Assembly (NCBI RefSeq): GCF_902459465.1
Contig: NC_047071.1
Span: forward strand, 9,316,002 to 9,380,001
From: Asterias rubens
Taxonomy: Eukaryota > Echinodermata > Asteroidea > Forcipulatida > Asteriidae
Reading direction: 5' to 3'
Length of the DNA stretch: 64,000 bases
The notes beneath the pieces are model-generated. The model did no database searches. It saw only the letters and a list, made by a program, of their open reading frames with translations, and had not been told where the DNA came from. The position numbers were made by a program, and so were the translations under genes. Of the stretch, positions 1 to 12,410 are shown piece after piece; position 1 is the stretch's first letter, and the number at the start of each line of letters is the position of its first letter.

Positions 1-1195
1 AACACCTGTTCCGACGGTAGGTCGGAACAGCTAAAAATAAAGAAACCTTGTATAAGTACAGGTACACACTATAATGCAAAACTGAGACAAATATCCTTAA
101 TCTAGCTAATCTGAACTTGTGCAAACCCTAGAAAACTCTGAGTACACTAATGCCTATAGCAAGAAATCACCCAAAAAGGCAAAAACACACTCTAACTACA
201 CTGGCCTAGCTAAAGCCTAAAAACGACTGCAGCGAGACTAACTCTGGGCGGCGACTCACCAACCTACACAGACAAATATCAGTCCGCGTCACTGAATGAC
301 CGTGGCACCACTATACTAACTTGCAACCAATCACAACAAAAAGTAGTGCGTTGTAACGATCGCCACGTATATCAAAACACACCAAAAGGAATCAACTAAG
401 AATGACATTAGTAAACACCTGAACCTATCGCAGATAAATCCTACACTCCTAGTTATTTAAACCACCAGCACTTATGAGAACTAAAGAGGGGCAATTCCTA
501 ACTGAACGGGGAATTTCCAACAAACGATCTAAACCTACACTAAAGAGCTTAACAAGGAGTAATGCAAACCTACAGACCTAACCTGCCTTATCCTGAAATA
601 ATCCTACGATAGATAAGTAAGATCTACATACCTTATATCGGCATAAACTTGAGAAAAATACGGGAATCTGGAGAGTAAACTCTAACGTTGAAAACTTTAC
701 GAACTCGTGTGTAGAAGTGGCTAGTCTAGAACTCAAGGCGCACAACCGCAAACTTCACACATCTTAGGAAACTATAGTAAACAACATGTCATGTCATGAC
801 ACTTTCATCAGAGTCTATTTCACTAAATGATTTAATTAATGCAGAAATTATGTTAAAGGAACACGTTGCCTTCAGATTTCACAAAATTTCACGTTTGAGG
901 GTGTTCCTTATACTTATTAAGAGTTGTTCTTGCAATAAAACACATTTAATGTGTTGTAATTAGTGAATGGTAATTAAAAAAAACAAACACTGACCTCTGA
1001 CCCCGAAACATGGCCCGCGAAATATATACGTTTTTCAAGCCGTCAAAACGATCGTCCGTTTATGCGCGATGCACAGCAGTTAGGCTGGCGCCGTAGCCAA
1101 TGGCCTGGTAAACCTACCAGAAGAACACGAGGTAATATACCGTTCTCTACCATACGACGTTGTGTGAAATGTAAACACACCATTTTGCTGTCAAA
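1..1195. other. gene-free A-rich left edge with terminal hairpin
   Basis: No coding exon is supported here. Bases 6-31 form a 10-bp perfect hairpin (CTGTTCCGAC / GTCGGAACAG), which looks like the end of a repeat cut by the window edge. Bases 40-780 are A-rich on this strand and stop-dense. Bases 858-880 contain AAGGAACACGTTGCCTT, the end of a repeat also seen at 34.3 and 52.6 kb. The last 200 bases are the likely promoter and 5' UTR of the next gene. Confidence 0.5.
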
Positions 1196-2371
1196 ATGGA
1201 TCGCCGAAAAACACAGATTCAGCTCATTGCTCTACGCAAAGAGATGATTGAAGACACGTCCAAAAAGAAGGAAAGGACACCTCGCCAATCAGGGTAAGAA
1301 TAATGTAGTGGGACATGGACTAGCCGCCGAGAGAGAGAGAACGGACCGTGATTGTTTATACCCAATGCAATGTTATTGTTAGTTATTATTGTGGACATGA
1401 CACGTAAATTCACAGCCATGAGACAGCCGCAGCACTGAGTTGTGAGAGTACATAATGTACATGTACTATGACTAGTTTACATATAATTTTGTAGATCTAT
1501 TCACTCGGTGCAATGGTTTTCAATTTCTTGTTGAAGGTACTATGTGAGCAGATGCCAGGACTTGGCGTAAACATCTTGGAGTCCTCATCAAACCCGGCAC
1601 CTCCAAGTCCACATCATCCACCTCCGCAAAGCTCTTGCCAAGCTGGTGGGTTTGTACCAACTGTAGGGAGATGCCAACACAACAGGACAGGTCATGCTGC
1701 AAACAAAGGCCGGATGAATGCTTCTCAAACTTGGCAGTAAGAGACTGATTATTTCATACTGTCAATGGCATGTGCATGTATAACAATATACACATGTACT
1801 GTCAAAGCAGTCCAGTTTTGTTACATGATATTTTGATCTGTGTCCCCCCCCCCCCCAAAAAAAGGAAACAAAGTAAATGTGTAAACAAACATTTAATAAG
1901 GAAACACAAATTTAAGCTTTCATTCATTGTAGTTACTTGTAAACAGCCTCCTTCGCCAACGTTGCATTACCAAAATACTTCACACTGAACAGCCACATCC
2001 TAATAACATCATGTCTTTGACCAGCAGCCGATTTCACGAAACTTTACGCAACTGCGTAAGTCCACTTGTGCAACGTTTATGGAGCAACTTGCGCCATTAA
2101 AATTGCGCAAGTGGACTCACGCAGTTGCGTAAAGTTTCGTGAAATCAGCTGCAGGGAGGTAGTATTTGCTAAAATGTCACTTTAATGAATCAACATCAAG
2201 TGCATGGGTTTTATGTTCCATATACATGTACAAATAACCAATTTTTATTTTGTTAATTGTTTCAAAAAATTTTGTGTTTATATTTGAAAAGATCTTGAGG
2301 CACCTTGTTCTGGACCACCATTAGAGTTGGCACGACATCACAGGAATGACATGTTCACCAGGGCAGCATGA
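1196..2371 (+). CDS. small protein with P2X7-type intracellular Cys-rich domain, apparently truncated
   Basis: Proposed exons: 1196-1293 (ATG after TGTCAAA, donor GGTAAG, phase 2), 1559-1736 (acceptor ATGCCAG, donor GTAAGA) and, less surely, 2300-2371 (weak acceptor CTTGAG, ending TGA), giving about 115 aa. The N-terminus is basic (MDRRK, SKKKERTPR), then Ser/Thr-rich. Residues about 65-92 read WVCTNCREMPTQQ then RSCCKQRPDEC, matching the C-x2-C, MPT, CC, C pattern of the cytoplasmic ballast domain of P2X7 receptors, a Zn-binding module that also occurs alone in many invertebrate proteins. Exon 3 supplies LELARHHRNDMF, which fits the helix that follows in the family, but a TGA then stops the frame before the conserved YRQ...W...LG and PSC block. 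No channel domain is present. It may be a short paralog, a decayed copy, or the 5' part of a gene with exons I missed. Confidence 0.55.
1835..1864 (+). repeat. C homopolymer followed by A-rich stretch
   Basis: A run of C followed by A within intron 2 of the P2X7-domain gene. It is a simple repeat with no other content. Confidence 0.8.
2022..2154. mobile_element. 133-bp fold-back MITE
   Basis: The arms are near-perfect inverted repeats that begin GATTTCACGAAACTTTACGC on the left and return as its reverse complement at 2115-2148, around a loop of about 35 bases. It lies in intron 2 of the P2X7-domain gene. It has no coding capacity. Confidence 0.8.
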
Positions 2372-3807
2372 TGTACACAACAAATGACTTTGCCACCCAG
2401 CCAGCCTTCACAGACAACATGTGTCATGTCAGAATGGTACTGGAAATAGAGTAACACTACCTGGTTACTGTGTTTGTAAATCAGGGGTATATTTCCAGAT
2501 AGTTTCAACTTTCATTTACACATGATTTATGCAAAACAGGTTTAACAAATGGCAATATTTCCCGTTGTCAACAAGTAGATTCTTATTCCTAAATTAACAC
2601 ATGTCAATACTTAAACTTATTATAATTTTTTTTTTGCACATTACTTATGTCAACAAATCATTGAATGTGATGTGAGCAGAGTTTGTTTTCATCACAACGA
2701 CATATGATTAAGTTTAATTTGAAGTACATGGCCAATTGTTTATACAATCATATTTATTGTATTATTTGAGATTTCGATATTTTGTAACAAAAAACACACA
2801 AGAACAACAAAATGCAAAAACATAAACAATCCGTATTCAAATAAATTTATCTGAAATATCTTTATTCTGTATTCATAAAGAGACATGGATCATAGATGCA
2901 ACAAGTTTGATAAACACAGTGCCATTTCAATTTTTTAACCTTAACCCTTGCAAGTGTATTTTGATTTCAAACCACATGCCTGTTATGAAATGCTGTTTTA
3001 GAATGATGTTTTAGAACTAGTCATATTGTTGACTAGCAGACCATGTTAGTTCGAATAAGTAAAAGTTTTAAAGGAAAACCACCCAATTTCAAGTCATACT
3101 TGTGTTGATCATTCTATTCTACTTTTAAAACATCCTTTCTAACCATACAATGCATTTTACAACCAAATCACTCGATTTAAGGCATTGGTCTCTCTAAAGG
3201 GACTTTATACCTTAGATGTTGGTAATTACTAATTTGTGATCATAAAACTCACTTGATAAAGTCTACATGATGAGAGGCATGTCAAAGGACTTGTTTCTAT
3301 ACTGCAATGGTGTTTTTCTTTCACTGTTTCTTGCAGCTTTTATTGCCAAATTTAGCCCAAATTGTCACAGGTTTATTATTTTTATGCATAAATATTGAGG
3401 AGATACACCAACTATTACTAAGGATACTGCATGGGACTATAGTGTTCTTTGACAAAGGACAAATTTAATTAATGTTTGCAAATACATCGTGTACTGCTGT
3501 GAAATGTAAAAACATGTCTCAATAAATTGACCATATTGTTTTATAAAGTTCCTATAAATTTGTGACAAAGATTCTATTTGATTACATACAAACTCTACAA
3601 CTTGCCAATAATGCTAATAATGCACTGACCTTATGTCTTATGCACACCTGTACAGACATTTTTGTAGCCAAATTGTGGAAATTAAATTTAAGAAGTGGAA
3701 AATCTGGATTTGTGTTTTGCTACAAGTTCTTCTGTTGGTAGTAGTGGTGGTGGTATTAGGGGGGGGATGGCGGCTGTGGGTAGAAGCCATCCTTGCACCA
3801 TTAGCGG

Positions 3808-4178
3808 TAAGCCTGGGCGACTAGTGTCGGACTCCAACTATTGAATCCTTAGTCGAGTCGCGACTATTGTTTTCAACTATCCGGTTAAACGTGCTACAAA
3901 AATAGTTTAAAAAAAATTGTGTCTACCTGTTTGGTGAACCAATTTAGTCACTCATTACTATTCATGACAACATAATTTACTTACAGAACACAGTCAGACA
4001 TCAGTGACACAAATCTTCAATCTTTTCCGCTTGAATTAGACTATATTGTGCTTGCGGCACACATTGCCACAGTGCATCGTGATAATTAAAAATTTGTCGC
4101 GACTAGTGTCGTAGTCACAACTATTGGATGGAGGTGCGACTAGTCGATTAGTAATTTTCACTGGTCGCCCAGGCCTAA
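3808..4178. mobile_element. MITE with GCCTGGGCGACTAGTG inverted ends
   Basis: The left end reads TAAGCCTGGGCGACTAGTG and the right end is its near reverse complement (CACTGGTCGCCCAGGCCTAA). The sub-terminal bases repeat GTCGCGACTA and GACTAGTCG motifs in both orientations. About 370 bp and non-coding. Confidence 0.75.
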
Positions 4179-4415
4179 TTAGCAGAGTTTTCCTGTCCTG
4201 CGAAGAAGCTGGTTGTCATCTAACCGTGCTTGGAAAACTTCTTTGATGTACGTGTACTCTTTCTTGTCCATACCGGCTTCAATAATCACATCACCACCCA
4301 ACTTTCACTGTGACCTGGCAATCAAGTATCAATACAAAAATGTTACAAAATAATAAAATTGTTCCCCGTTTCTGATTTTGTTTTGTAATTTTTGAAAAGA
4401 GTTCTTCTAGACTAT

Positions 4416-4576
4416 GGCCCTTTTTGAAACCACGGCTTTGGCTTTGGATTCAGCTCGGGCTAGCTTGGCCCCGCAGATGTTTGGACAATACTGAGCGTGC
4501 TTTGCGTAGGGATTCAGACAAGAGGACGGAGTCTGAAGCCGAATCCAAAGCCGAAGCCGTGGTTTCGAAAAGGGCC
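4416..4576. mobile_element. 161-bp MITE with GGCCCTTTTTGAAACCACGG ends
   Basis: Arms of about 36 bp: GGCCCTTTTTGAAACCACGG continuing into GGCTTTGGATTC on the left, mirrored by GAATCCAAAGCCGAAGCCG to AAAAGGGCC on the right. The short open frames crossing it are by-products of the inverted repeat. Confidence 0.85.
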
Positions 4577-5482
4577 TATGGAAGCTTCATTTTTGTGGAC
4601 AAGAGTATTACTTTATTTTAGCTTTCCTTGCCAACTACCATTTGCAGTATGTGCTCCCTGTTCAGATGCATCACACAGTAAATTTTGCTGTCAAATGATT
4701 CTGAGCAATGTAAACAGGAGCTACCTCAAATAGTACCGTCCAAGACCAAGGTCAAGGAATTACATCCCCATAATAGACATAAACATTATTTTATAAAACA
4801 ATGAATGTATACCCCGAAGAAAGGATCATGTTGGCAAATAAGACAAGTGACATCTATCCTATGGCGATGGACTAGTATTAGATAGACACCACTGTCCTGT
4901 TGCCCTGTGACTCTACATGTACATGCAAACAGCATAGGGAAAGGACAGAGAAGTAAAGTCCCTGTAATTTTGTATCTAAAAACGAACTGTGGGGTATATA
5001 TGTGACTCGCAATTGCATACTATACTTACGCGGTAAACACGGTAAACGCCTCTCCGACATGTCTGAGCAGATGTTTTATGAGAGGATGAATTCTGTAGCT
5101 GTAGTTTTGTTTCAACTCCACTCGCTAGTTGGTATTAAATAATCTCGTCTTTTTGCTGCAAAGGCCCGAGGCAAAAAGAGACACACGACTACAGAATCAC
5201 ATGCACTATTAGTATTAGTAAAACGGGTACTAGACATTCTTTCGTGTACAAAGTATTCGCATTACTAGACTGGCCCCGCTAAAATCCTACATCGTACGAG
5301 CAAGAACGGGGAGTTCAGTGCGTCTGGGGAGGTCTGGCCGCGGGGGATGATGGCCCGCTGGACGGCAGCCGCTCGGCCCCGGGACGTGGGCTGAACTTGC
5401 TGCTTAGATAGATTTATAAAAAGTTAATTCAACGTAGGCCCTTTTATTTTTGTTCATGAACTGTTTTTTGTTGTTGGTAACC

Positions 5483-8400
5483 ATGGAGGAAGAGATAGAT
5501 ACAAATGGGGTTCGTAAAATGGTTAATAATTGCTCAGTCGTATAGTTCAAAGGCTGCGACTGGAAATAAGACTAGTGAATTTGGCGGCCATTTATGGGAG
5601 TCAAAATCTTGACCCCCATAAATGGCGGAGCGTTTTGTTTCGAGAAAGTTAGCAAAAGCGAAGCATTTCTAAGGCATGTTTGTGTAGATCATTATATTCT
5701 ACTTTTTTAACATCTTTCCAACCGTAATCATTTAACATCAAACGCTTGTCATAGCCCAAAAACGCCCAATAAAGCGCAACCCGAAGCCAACGTGTCCCTT
5801 TAACAACTTGCCCACAAGTCTAGCTCTGTGTAGGATTCCTACTCACTACTCCATAGGGTGTGTACTAAACGCCTTCAGTGTGGTACATCCATGATACAAC
5901 AATACGTACCTCGTACGCTCTGCACTGTAGACATACACAGCGACCTCTATTGACAACACTATTGGAAATGTATTGCCTGCATATCCCGACGGGTGCGAAA
6001 GAACGTTGCACAATATAATGTTAACCCTTCTTTTTTGTAGACCCTACAACCCTACTCCATAAAACACAGTGTTAAAGAAACCCTACACACACTCCTACTC
6101 GCCGAGAAAACCCTACACGCATCTAATGTACGTAAATGAAAAATCGGCATTTTCCTACCCCTGTCATTTTGTAGACCCCACAACCCTACTCCATAAGACA
6201 CAGTGTTAAAGAAACCCTACACACACTCCTACTCGCCAAGAAAACCCTACACGCATCTTATGTACGTAAATGAAAAATGGGTTTGTTCATGTAAGAAAAC
6301 TATATAATATATAAAAGGAGACACTTTCCTGCCCCTCTCATTTGATTGTCTCAATGGTAAACCGAACAACCCATACTCCATCAGACACAGACTCCCAATT
6401 GCACAAACAAAAACTCAAAACATGTTTGTTTTCTAAAAAGGTCAAGGTGGTTTATTTTGATTTATTCTCATTAATTAGTGCACAGTGAATCTATGAAAAA
6501 CGTGTTGCACATTCTGTATCACACAACATTACTTAAATCAGTTGCTTTTTAATTGTTTCCTATGGTTCGAAGGCACTGGGTTGCTCAAAATAATTGTTAG
6601 CAACTTGGTTATGGAGAGCTGTTGACAGTAAAACATTGTGAGAAACGTGGTTATCTGAAGTTGAAGAACTGGTCGCTACCCTTTTAGTTCCTTATAAATA
6701 GTATCACAATTTTCAATACTTAAGTTGGTCTAAGGATCTGCATTTTAATGGGCTAGGGGTATGATCGGGACATTGTTGTACTTTTACTTCAACAAAACTG
6801 TACATAACAATTTTGACAATTCTTACAGCTTCCAAGACAGGTGATAGGCAGACCAAAAAAACATCGAGTGAGTATGTTTTTATTGAATTTTTGTGTGTGG
6901 GTGCGTGTGTTTGTGAATTGTGCATTATATGTTAATAATGTATTCTCAGCTTGCATTTATTTCGAATTTCCAACAAGGTTAGATCTTAACTAGTAAATGA
7001 CAATGTGACGCCATCATTTATCAAGTGTCTATTATCATGTAAAAATCATAGAAAGTTCGTCCAGGGGTAAACAATGCCTTGGCTACCATTCCAACACTAG
7101 CAGAGTCTTTCCCTCCTTTCTGAAAGTTTATGGTGGGGTCAAAACGTCAGGCCATTAATTGTTTTTTTTTTTTTTCATTTATACCATCGGATCATTTTGT
7201 TAGTAAGTTGTTTGCAACAGCTAATTCTATTTTTACAATAATTTCATCAGTTTTTTATTATTGTGGAAGTTAAATAAATTTGTTTAGCCGATGTCTGAGT
7301 GTTTCTGTAATAACAGTGCTAACAAATTGTATGACACTTTTGGTGTTTCTTATTACAAGAATCTTTTTTTCCAAGTTTCTAATACTGAATTTTGAATCCT
7401 TGTCATTACTATTGGCTATTGAGAACCAGGTCTGACGCTCCTGCCACTTGAGTTATTTGTTTTGTATTTCATTTCAGCATCAACAAACAAATCAATTCCT
7501 GTGCCAGGAGAGCAAGCTCTTGCTGGTAAGTGTTATTTAAATATATATATTTTTTAAACGCAACAAAAACTAAGAAGGCATAAGCTTGGGCAGAGATGTA
7601 CCAAGTGAAATAAGGAACGAATCTGGACATTGGGCCATCAAAAATGGAAATGTCTCAGAATTATGGAGAAAGAAAAGCCTTCACAGTGTAGCCAGCAATG
7701 AACAAAATTAAACATTTTCTAAATGGCTGCTTGTTTTTAAAGAACAACTTTTTTATTATGCTTTTTGCTGCACCTTTACTATAATCCCAGATGTACATTA
7801 GATACATGTAGCTTTGCCATACTGTGAACTAAATGCTGTTTCTATTTGCAGGATCAAACGAAACAACAAGTGTGAAGAGTGTGAAAACGTCGTTTGGTAA
7901 GTGCAGTGGTTGAACAAAAATGTGCATTTTGCAAAATGATTAATAGTTTACATATCTGATGGTTAATATTTTCTTTTTTATTATACCAGAAATAAATAAA
8001 AAGTAAGCAGTTACAAACATTCTACAAAATGTTCATCTGAACATTTTGTGGTGTTAATTTTTTTTTTAATCAATACATTTTATTTAATTTGCTTTAACAT
8101 TAATATTGTTGTAAATACATGTACATGTGATTCAATAACAGACAACAAGATTAAATTGTGTTTGACATTTGTACATCTCTTAAACAGCATCGATGAACCT
8201 GGAGAGAAGTGTAAAGGCACCTACTTCATCTTGTAAGTAAATACATATATATTGGTTATCCAAGGTAGAGATTCAATATTTTTTAGTAAGAAATATGCCT
8301 TTTCCGCCAAAATTTTCAAGTTGTGTTATATCGTCAATTACCACGACATGTTTTGTTCACCACATGTTACAGCGTTTAATCAATGGTTTCTCCCTATGGG

Positions 8401-10925
8401 TTAACAACGAAGGAGATGGTTGGCAACAGTATACAGAGAACCATGGCCTTCCACAAGCTTCATTAACCACTAAAGCATTCCCTATTATTACAATGCTAAA
8501 ACATTTTATGCTATAAAAAATACTTCAGGTCTGTGCTACTTAAATAACAAAAGTTTTTCTAGAAGTAGGACAATTTGTGCCAACCTATGTTTAGTTATAT
8601 TCGAGGCTACTTACACAAATCAACAGCCATCGATTGTAAACAAAAGACATGACTCTGTTTTAAATTTGTCTTCAAGTGTATTATGAGAGTAAAACTTGTG
8701 CAAGTTACTTTTTGTACTAACCCATTGTCATAATTCCTTACAAAAAAAGGTCGACGAAAGAAAGGTGTTACGAAACTGTTCACCAGTAAGGATGACGAGC
8801 AAAAAAGGTTTGTGCCATTTGAAGCCTACATGTATGGATATACTTCCTTTGTATTATTTTAAGTGGGTTAGTTTTTCTGAAAAGAGTTCTCATTATTTCA
8901 AAGACACTCACATTTTCTTACTACCCTTTTACATTTTCCTTTTTGGAAAACTCTAAAATTTACACATTTTGGGAAAAATTTCGGTTTCAAAATCTCAACT
9001 GGTTATATTTATTGTTTTTGAATAAGTTCGGAAATGGAACTTATTTTTAAGCTTTAGACTATAGTTCTGATAATTTTAGATTCAAGTAAATGACAATTAT
9101 CTACACTTTGATGTTATAGCTAAAGACTACCCAGGATTCAAAAGACTGTTGTTCAAGTTGTACACGTGTTGACAGTTGGATAACAACATTTCAATGTTCG
9201 TTAATAATGCAATAGCAGGAAAGGCAGGTCACATAGCAGAGATAGTCTAGCAACACCCTTAGCTGTTGGAAACCAGGGAAATGAGGTGAGTAAAGGAGGG
9301 GGGAGAGGGAGGAAGTAAATTATTTATTTATTTATTTTTTTATTTGATTTTTCAGTGCTTTATTTCAAGTTCAATCTATCTAGCTGTCTATATATACATT
9401 TTAAGTAAATGGGAAAACAATTTTTTGTTTTAGTGCTGGACTCGAACCCGCGCCCTCTCGATTAAGCTAACTGAGCTAACAAGCTCTATATTGATGAGCG
9501 GTCAGGTGCAGCGCAAACCTCTTTGCTTCTTGCCTGTTCCTGATTAAAATTTAGCCAATGTAGTGGCTACCTCTGCTGATGGCCTCCCACATGGAAAGAA
9601 AAGTAACATATTTTGTGTGTGTCTTCAAACAGCCCCATTATGAAAAGAAAAGAAAGAGAAAACATTGACATTCAGTATACAACATTAGGAAAACTGCACA
9701 TTGTGTTCACGTGAAAATGAGAACACAAGAAGGTTATTTTACACATATTGAATTAATTACGTTGTGCTTTGCTGTTTTGCAGGAAGAAGTATGCTATGAG
9801 TGCAAGTCATTCAACTTGCGTGGAAAAACAGCAAAGGTGAGATGGTGCTAAAGACAATCAGAAGTGCACACTGTCCCCCCCCCCCCCCCCCCCCGTGGCT
9901 AAAAAACAGCACAAGGGTTGGGCTTTGATTGAGTGTCTTAAGCCTGATACATACTTACTGCGCATACAATGTGAAGCAACGTCACGGTAATGTTTTTCGT
10001 AGCGATTGTTCCCAGGGTTTTGCGAATATTTCTTTACTAATTTGTGACGTCAAAAAACTTGCTTGGCATTCGCAGAATGTAGGAACTGTGCTTAAGCCTG
10101 GTGTGTTATATGTGAAAACCACGTGTACCCATGGGTTGATTTTACAAAGAGTTGGGACTCGTCTTATCTCGAGTAAGAACAAGTAAATGGGGTAAAAATG
10201 ACATATTGAGGTAGTTTATCAGTTTAAACCAAAAAGCTATAAAAGTGCATTATCCTCTAGTGTCATGTTCATCAAATCAACTAGCCTATTATTCTGTTAC
10301 GGAGAATGGACGAGAAAGTGTATATTCGTGAATAAAAGGCGAGCTGTAGGCGGGTACATTGTATTCACAAATCTACACTTTAGAGTCTATTCTCCGACTT
10401 AAACGATTTACCCCACTGGTTAGGTAACACAGTTTCAATTAATTTGATTTCTCAATGGTAACACAACACTTGTTAGTCTATCAAGTTTCATATATGTTGC
10501 CAAAGCGACTTCTGTCAGAGGTTTGATTGACAACAGATTTACAAGTGATTGAATAAAACACAATAAGATCAAACTTATGATTTTTAGTTCACCAAGTAAA
10601 TAAAGCAGATGAATTTGGTAAACCTACAGTGTTAATTACAGTTGCGGAACTCTCTGGATCAGCTGATTTCCTCTTTCTATAATCTCAGTTTTACCATTCA
10701 CATGTAAAAATACTATAGGATATCTTTGAAGCTTTGTAGTAAAATCTTTTTCGGTAAAGTTACAGTTTCATGCCTGATATAAATAAACTAATAATTATTA
10801 TTATTTTATTACAGATTGACTGGATAGCGTGCGACACTTGTGGAATGTGGTTCCACCAGCGATGTGTGAAGTTGGGCACACATGCTGCAGGCGAGGGCTT
10901 CATCTGCCTAAAATGTCAGCCTTAG
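5483..10925 (+). CDS. 165-aa PHD-finger protein, nine small exons
   Basis: Exons: 5483-5513, 6829-6867, 7478-7525, 7852-7896, 8188-8232, 8750-8807, 9219-9285, 9783-9836, 10815-10925. Phases join without a stop into 165 aa. Exons 2-5 are 39-48 nt and phase 1 at both ends. They encode a Ser/Thr/Lys-rich, probably disordered and nuclear region (SKTGDRQTKKTS, SVKSVKTSFG), followed by a basic stretch CRRKKGVTKLF and KRKGRSHSRDS. The last two exons encode a Cys4-His-Cys3 PHD zinc finger: CYEC, then CDTC, WFHQRC and CLKC ending two residues before the stop. PHD fingers bind histone H3 tails or other chromatin ligands, so a chromatin role is inferred from the domain only. The first exon (ATGGAGGAAG in context AACC, donor GTAAAA) and the exon 6 acceptor (A-rich) are the least certain parts. 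No full-length family is recognised. Confidence 0.75.
5587..5626. repeat. short perfect hairpin
   Basis: GCCATTTATGGG and CCCATAAATGGC face each other across 16 bases in intron 1 of the PHD gene. Probably a small MITE remnant. Confidence 0.7.
6039..6290 (+). repeat. tandem duplication, unit about 133 bp
   Basis: GTAGACCCTACAACCCTACT at 6039 recurs with few changes at 6172, and both copies run through AACCCTACACACACTCCTAC to a shared ATGTACGTAAATGAAAAAT. A degraded third copy follows at about 6340-6395. It lies in intron 1 of the PHD gene. Confidence 0.85.
9433..9495 (-). mobile_element. tRNA-derived SINE head (minus strand)
   Basis: On the minus strand TTAGCTCAGTTAGCTTAAT resembles a tRNA A box and GGGTTCGAGTCC a B box. 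The anticodon arm between them is too short for a functional tRNA, so this is best read as the pol III head of a SINE. It lies in intron 7 of the PHD gene. Confidence 0.6.
9872..9894 (+). repeat. C homopolymer
   Basis: A run of about 22 C residues in intron 8 of the PHD gene, 36 bases after exon 8. No other content. Confidence 0.9.
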
Positions 10926-10945
10926 GTCTAATATTTATACTTTAC

Positions 10946-11220
10946 AGACATTGGACACTATTGGTAATTGTCAAAGATCATTCTTCTCACTTCGTGTATC
11001 TCAACATATGCAACAAATATTAAACCTGTGAACATTTGAACTGAAATGTTGTGAGATAATGGTACACTACAGTGAGAAATTACTTCGTTCTCAACAAAAT
11101 AAGTTACTTCAGAGAGAGCCGAAGTTTTATAGTATCAACAGCTCTCCACTGCTTGTTACCAAGTTAGTTTTGATGCTAACAGTTATTTTGAGTAATTACC
11201 AATACTGTCCACTGCCCTTA
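10946..11220. mobile_element. TTAA-type MITE, copy 1 (diverged)
   Basis: Begins ACATTGGACACTATTGGTAATT and ends AATTACCAATACTGTCCACT. It starts 20 bases after the PHD gene stop codon, so the 3' UTR of that gene consists largely of this element. Confidence 0.8.
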
Positions 11221-11821
11221 AGTGATCTACCCTTTGGTTTTGTACAATAGTGTACCAAGGACTGTTTTGTATGGTGTTTTATACAAAATACAGAACCTGT
11301 GTGACCAACTATTTTGATTACTCCAATAGTCTTCAGTGCCTTTAAGAAATTACAGAATTGGTCAGAAAAATTCTATCTGAAATGTTGTGTTTGATGAGAA
11401 CAAAAATCAAATCATTTTCACGTTTTGAGTCCACAATGAAGGAGCATTTTATTGGTTTGTTCTCCATTGTTTGTTTAACTCGGAGTCATGCAAAGAAACG
11501 TTGGATATTTTCTTTTGACCCCGATGACCAATTGATCTCAAACTTTCACATAATATTTTCAGTTTATATATATGGTGGATAACATAAACCATCAACTGTT
11601 TTTAGCAAAACACTTCTGTAATGTTCATTTATGGTTTTCCTAGACTATTTCAAGTATAATTAGGTTAATCTTGGCGTGGTTGTTTTTGTTATTAAACATG
11701 TAAAAGTACGTCTGGGCAATTCAATGTTTAGTTTTGCTTCCACTTGTAGCTGCTTGGCCTTTAACATGAATATGAAGGCATATGGTTTTTCTCAAGCAGG
11801 ATAGAGCTGAATGCTGGAGCA

Positions 11822-11884
11822 AATAAAACTATTTATATAATTGTATGGGCATTATAGATAAGTCTTTTGATAGAAAGCAATAAA
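11822..11884 (+). promoter_or_regulatory. two AATAAA polyadenylation signals
   Basis: AATAAA occurs at 11822-11827 and 11879-11884, about 0.9 kb after the PHD gene stop. No closer canonical signal was seen, so these are the best candidates for its 3' end. Confidence 0.45.
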
Positions 11885-11934
11885 ACAACTTCTATTATTT
11901 CCAATCATTGTCCAAAAATCATGGTTAAATTACA

Positions 11935-12060
11935 GCTACAGCCGGCTTGTTCGGCGGCTGTAGGATAAAGGCCCGAGCTGAAGGCAAACCTTAATCGCAC
12001 GGCATCGACCCTGCAAGAGTCACTACTCTTTTATTCCCATTCATAAATGCCCTTTTGTTA
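11935..12060. repeat. dispersed repeat with CACTACTCTTTTATTCCCATT
   Basis: AGTCACTACTCTTTTATTCC at about 12015 reappears inverted at 40785-40820 (GGGAATAAAAGAGTAGTGACT). The 11935-11975 part carries a GC-rich CAGCCGGCTTGTTCGGCGGCTG stem (arms of six bases). Its family is not recognised. Confidence 0.5.
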
Positions 12061-12410
12061 AAAAACGTTAACAAAAATACAATTATAGACAGTATAACAA
12101 TGCAAAATTCGAGGTTTGAAATACTTTTTTTCAAAAACTTTGTTAAGAATTTGTTCAATGTGCGTGGGTTGTGTATACGCGCACGCGCTCAGATAATGCG
12201 CTGCTTCTATAGCCATGAATTGTGTTCCCACAAGATAATCTTGCGCGCCTGACACACAGTAGCCAGCTGGTTACAAACACTGGTCATTATCAAAGGTTGA
12301 TACACCCCAACGTGACGCGCTCTCCACCAAAAGGGAATAGGGAAACTGTTATGAGGTATTTATGAATCAAGGTTTTTCACTATCAGTAAAAAATTTTTCT
12401 TCATACTTAC

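Larger units (their letters stand above)
2372..5482. other. intergenic stretch without supported exons
   Basis: This holds two AATAAA signals (near 2840 and 3515) that could end the upstream gene, two MITEs listed separately, a G/T-rich simple stretch at 3735-3775 and a GC-rich patch at 5270-5395 rich in CCCGG and GGCCC. The GC patch lies about 100 bases before the proposed start of the PHD gene and may be its promoter or CpG island. No exon with family resemblance was seen on either strand. Confidence 0.4.

Noticed and set aside
4424-4733. Frames with EAESKAEAVV-type peptides
   Set aside because: They cross the inverted ends of a MITE.
5270-5400. GC-rich patch as a coding exon
   Set aside because: A short open minus frame exists (SSGPSSPAARPP) but without splice sites or homology; it is more likely a CpG-rich promoter segment.
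9433-9495. tRNA gene on the minus strand
   Set aside because: A and B boxes are present but there is no anticodon stem or acceptor pairing; a SINE head fits better.
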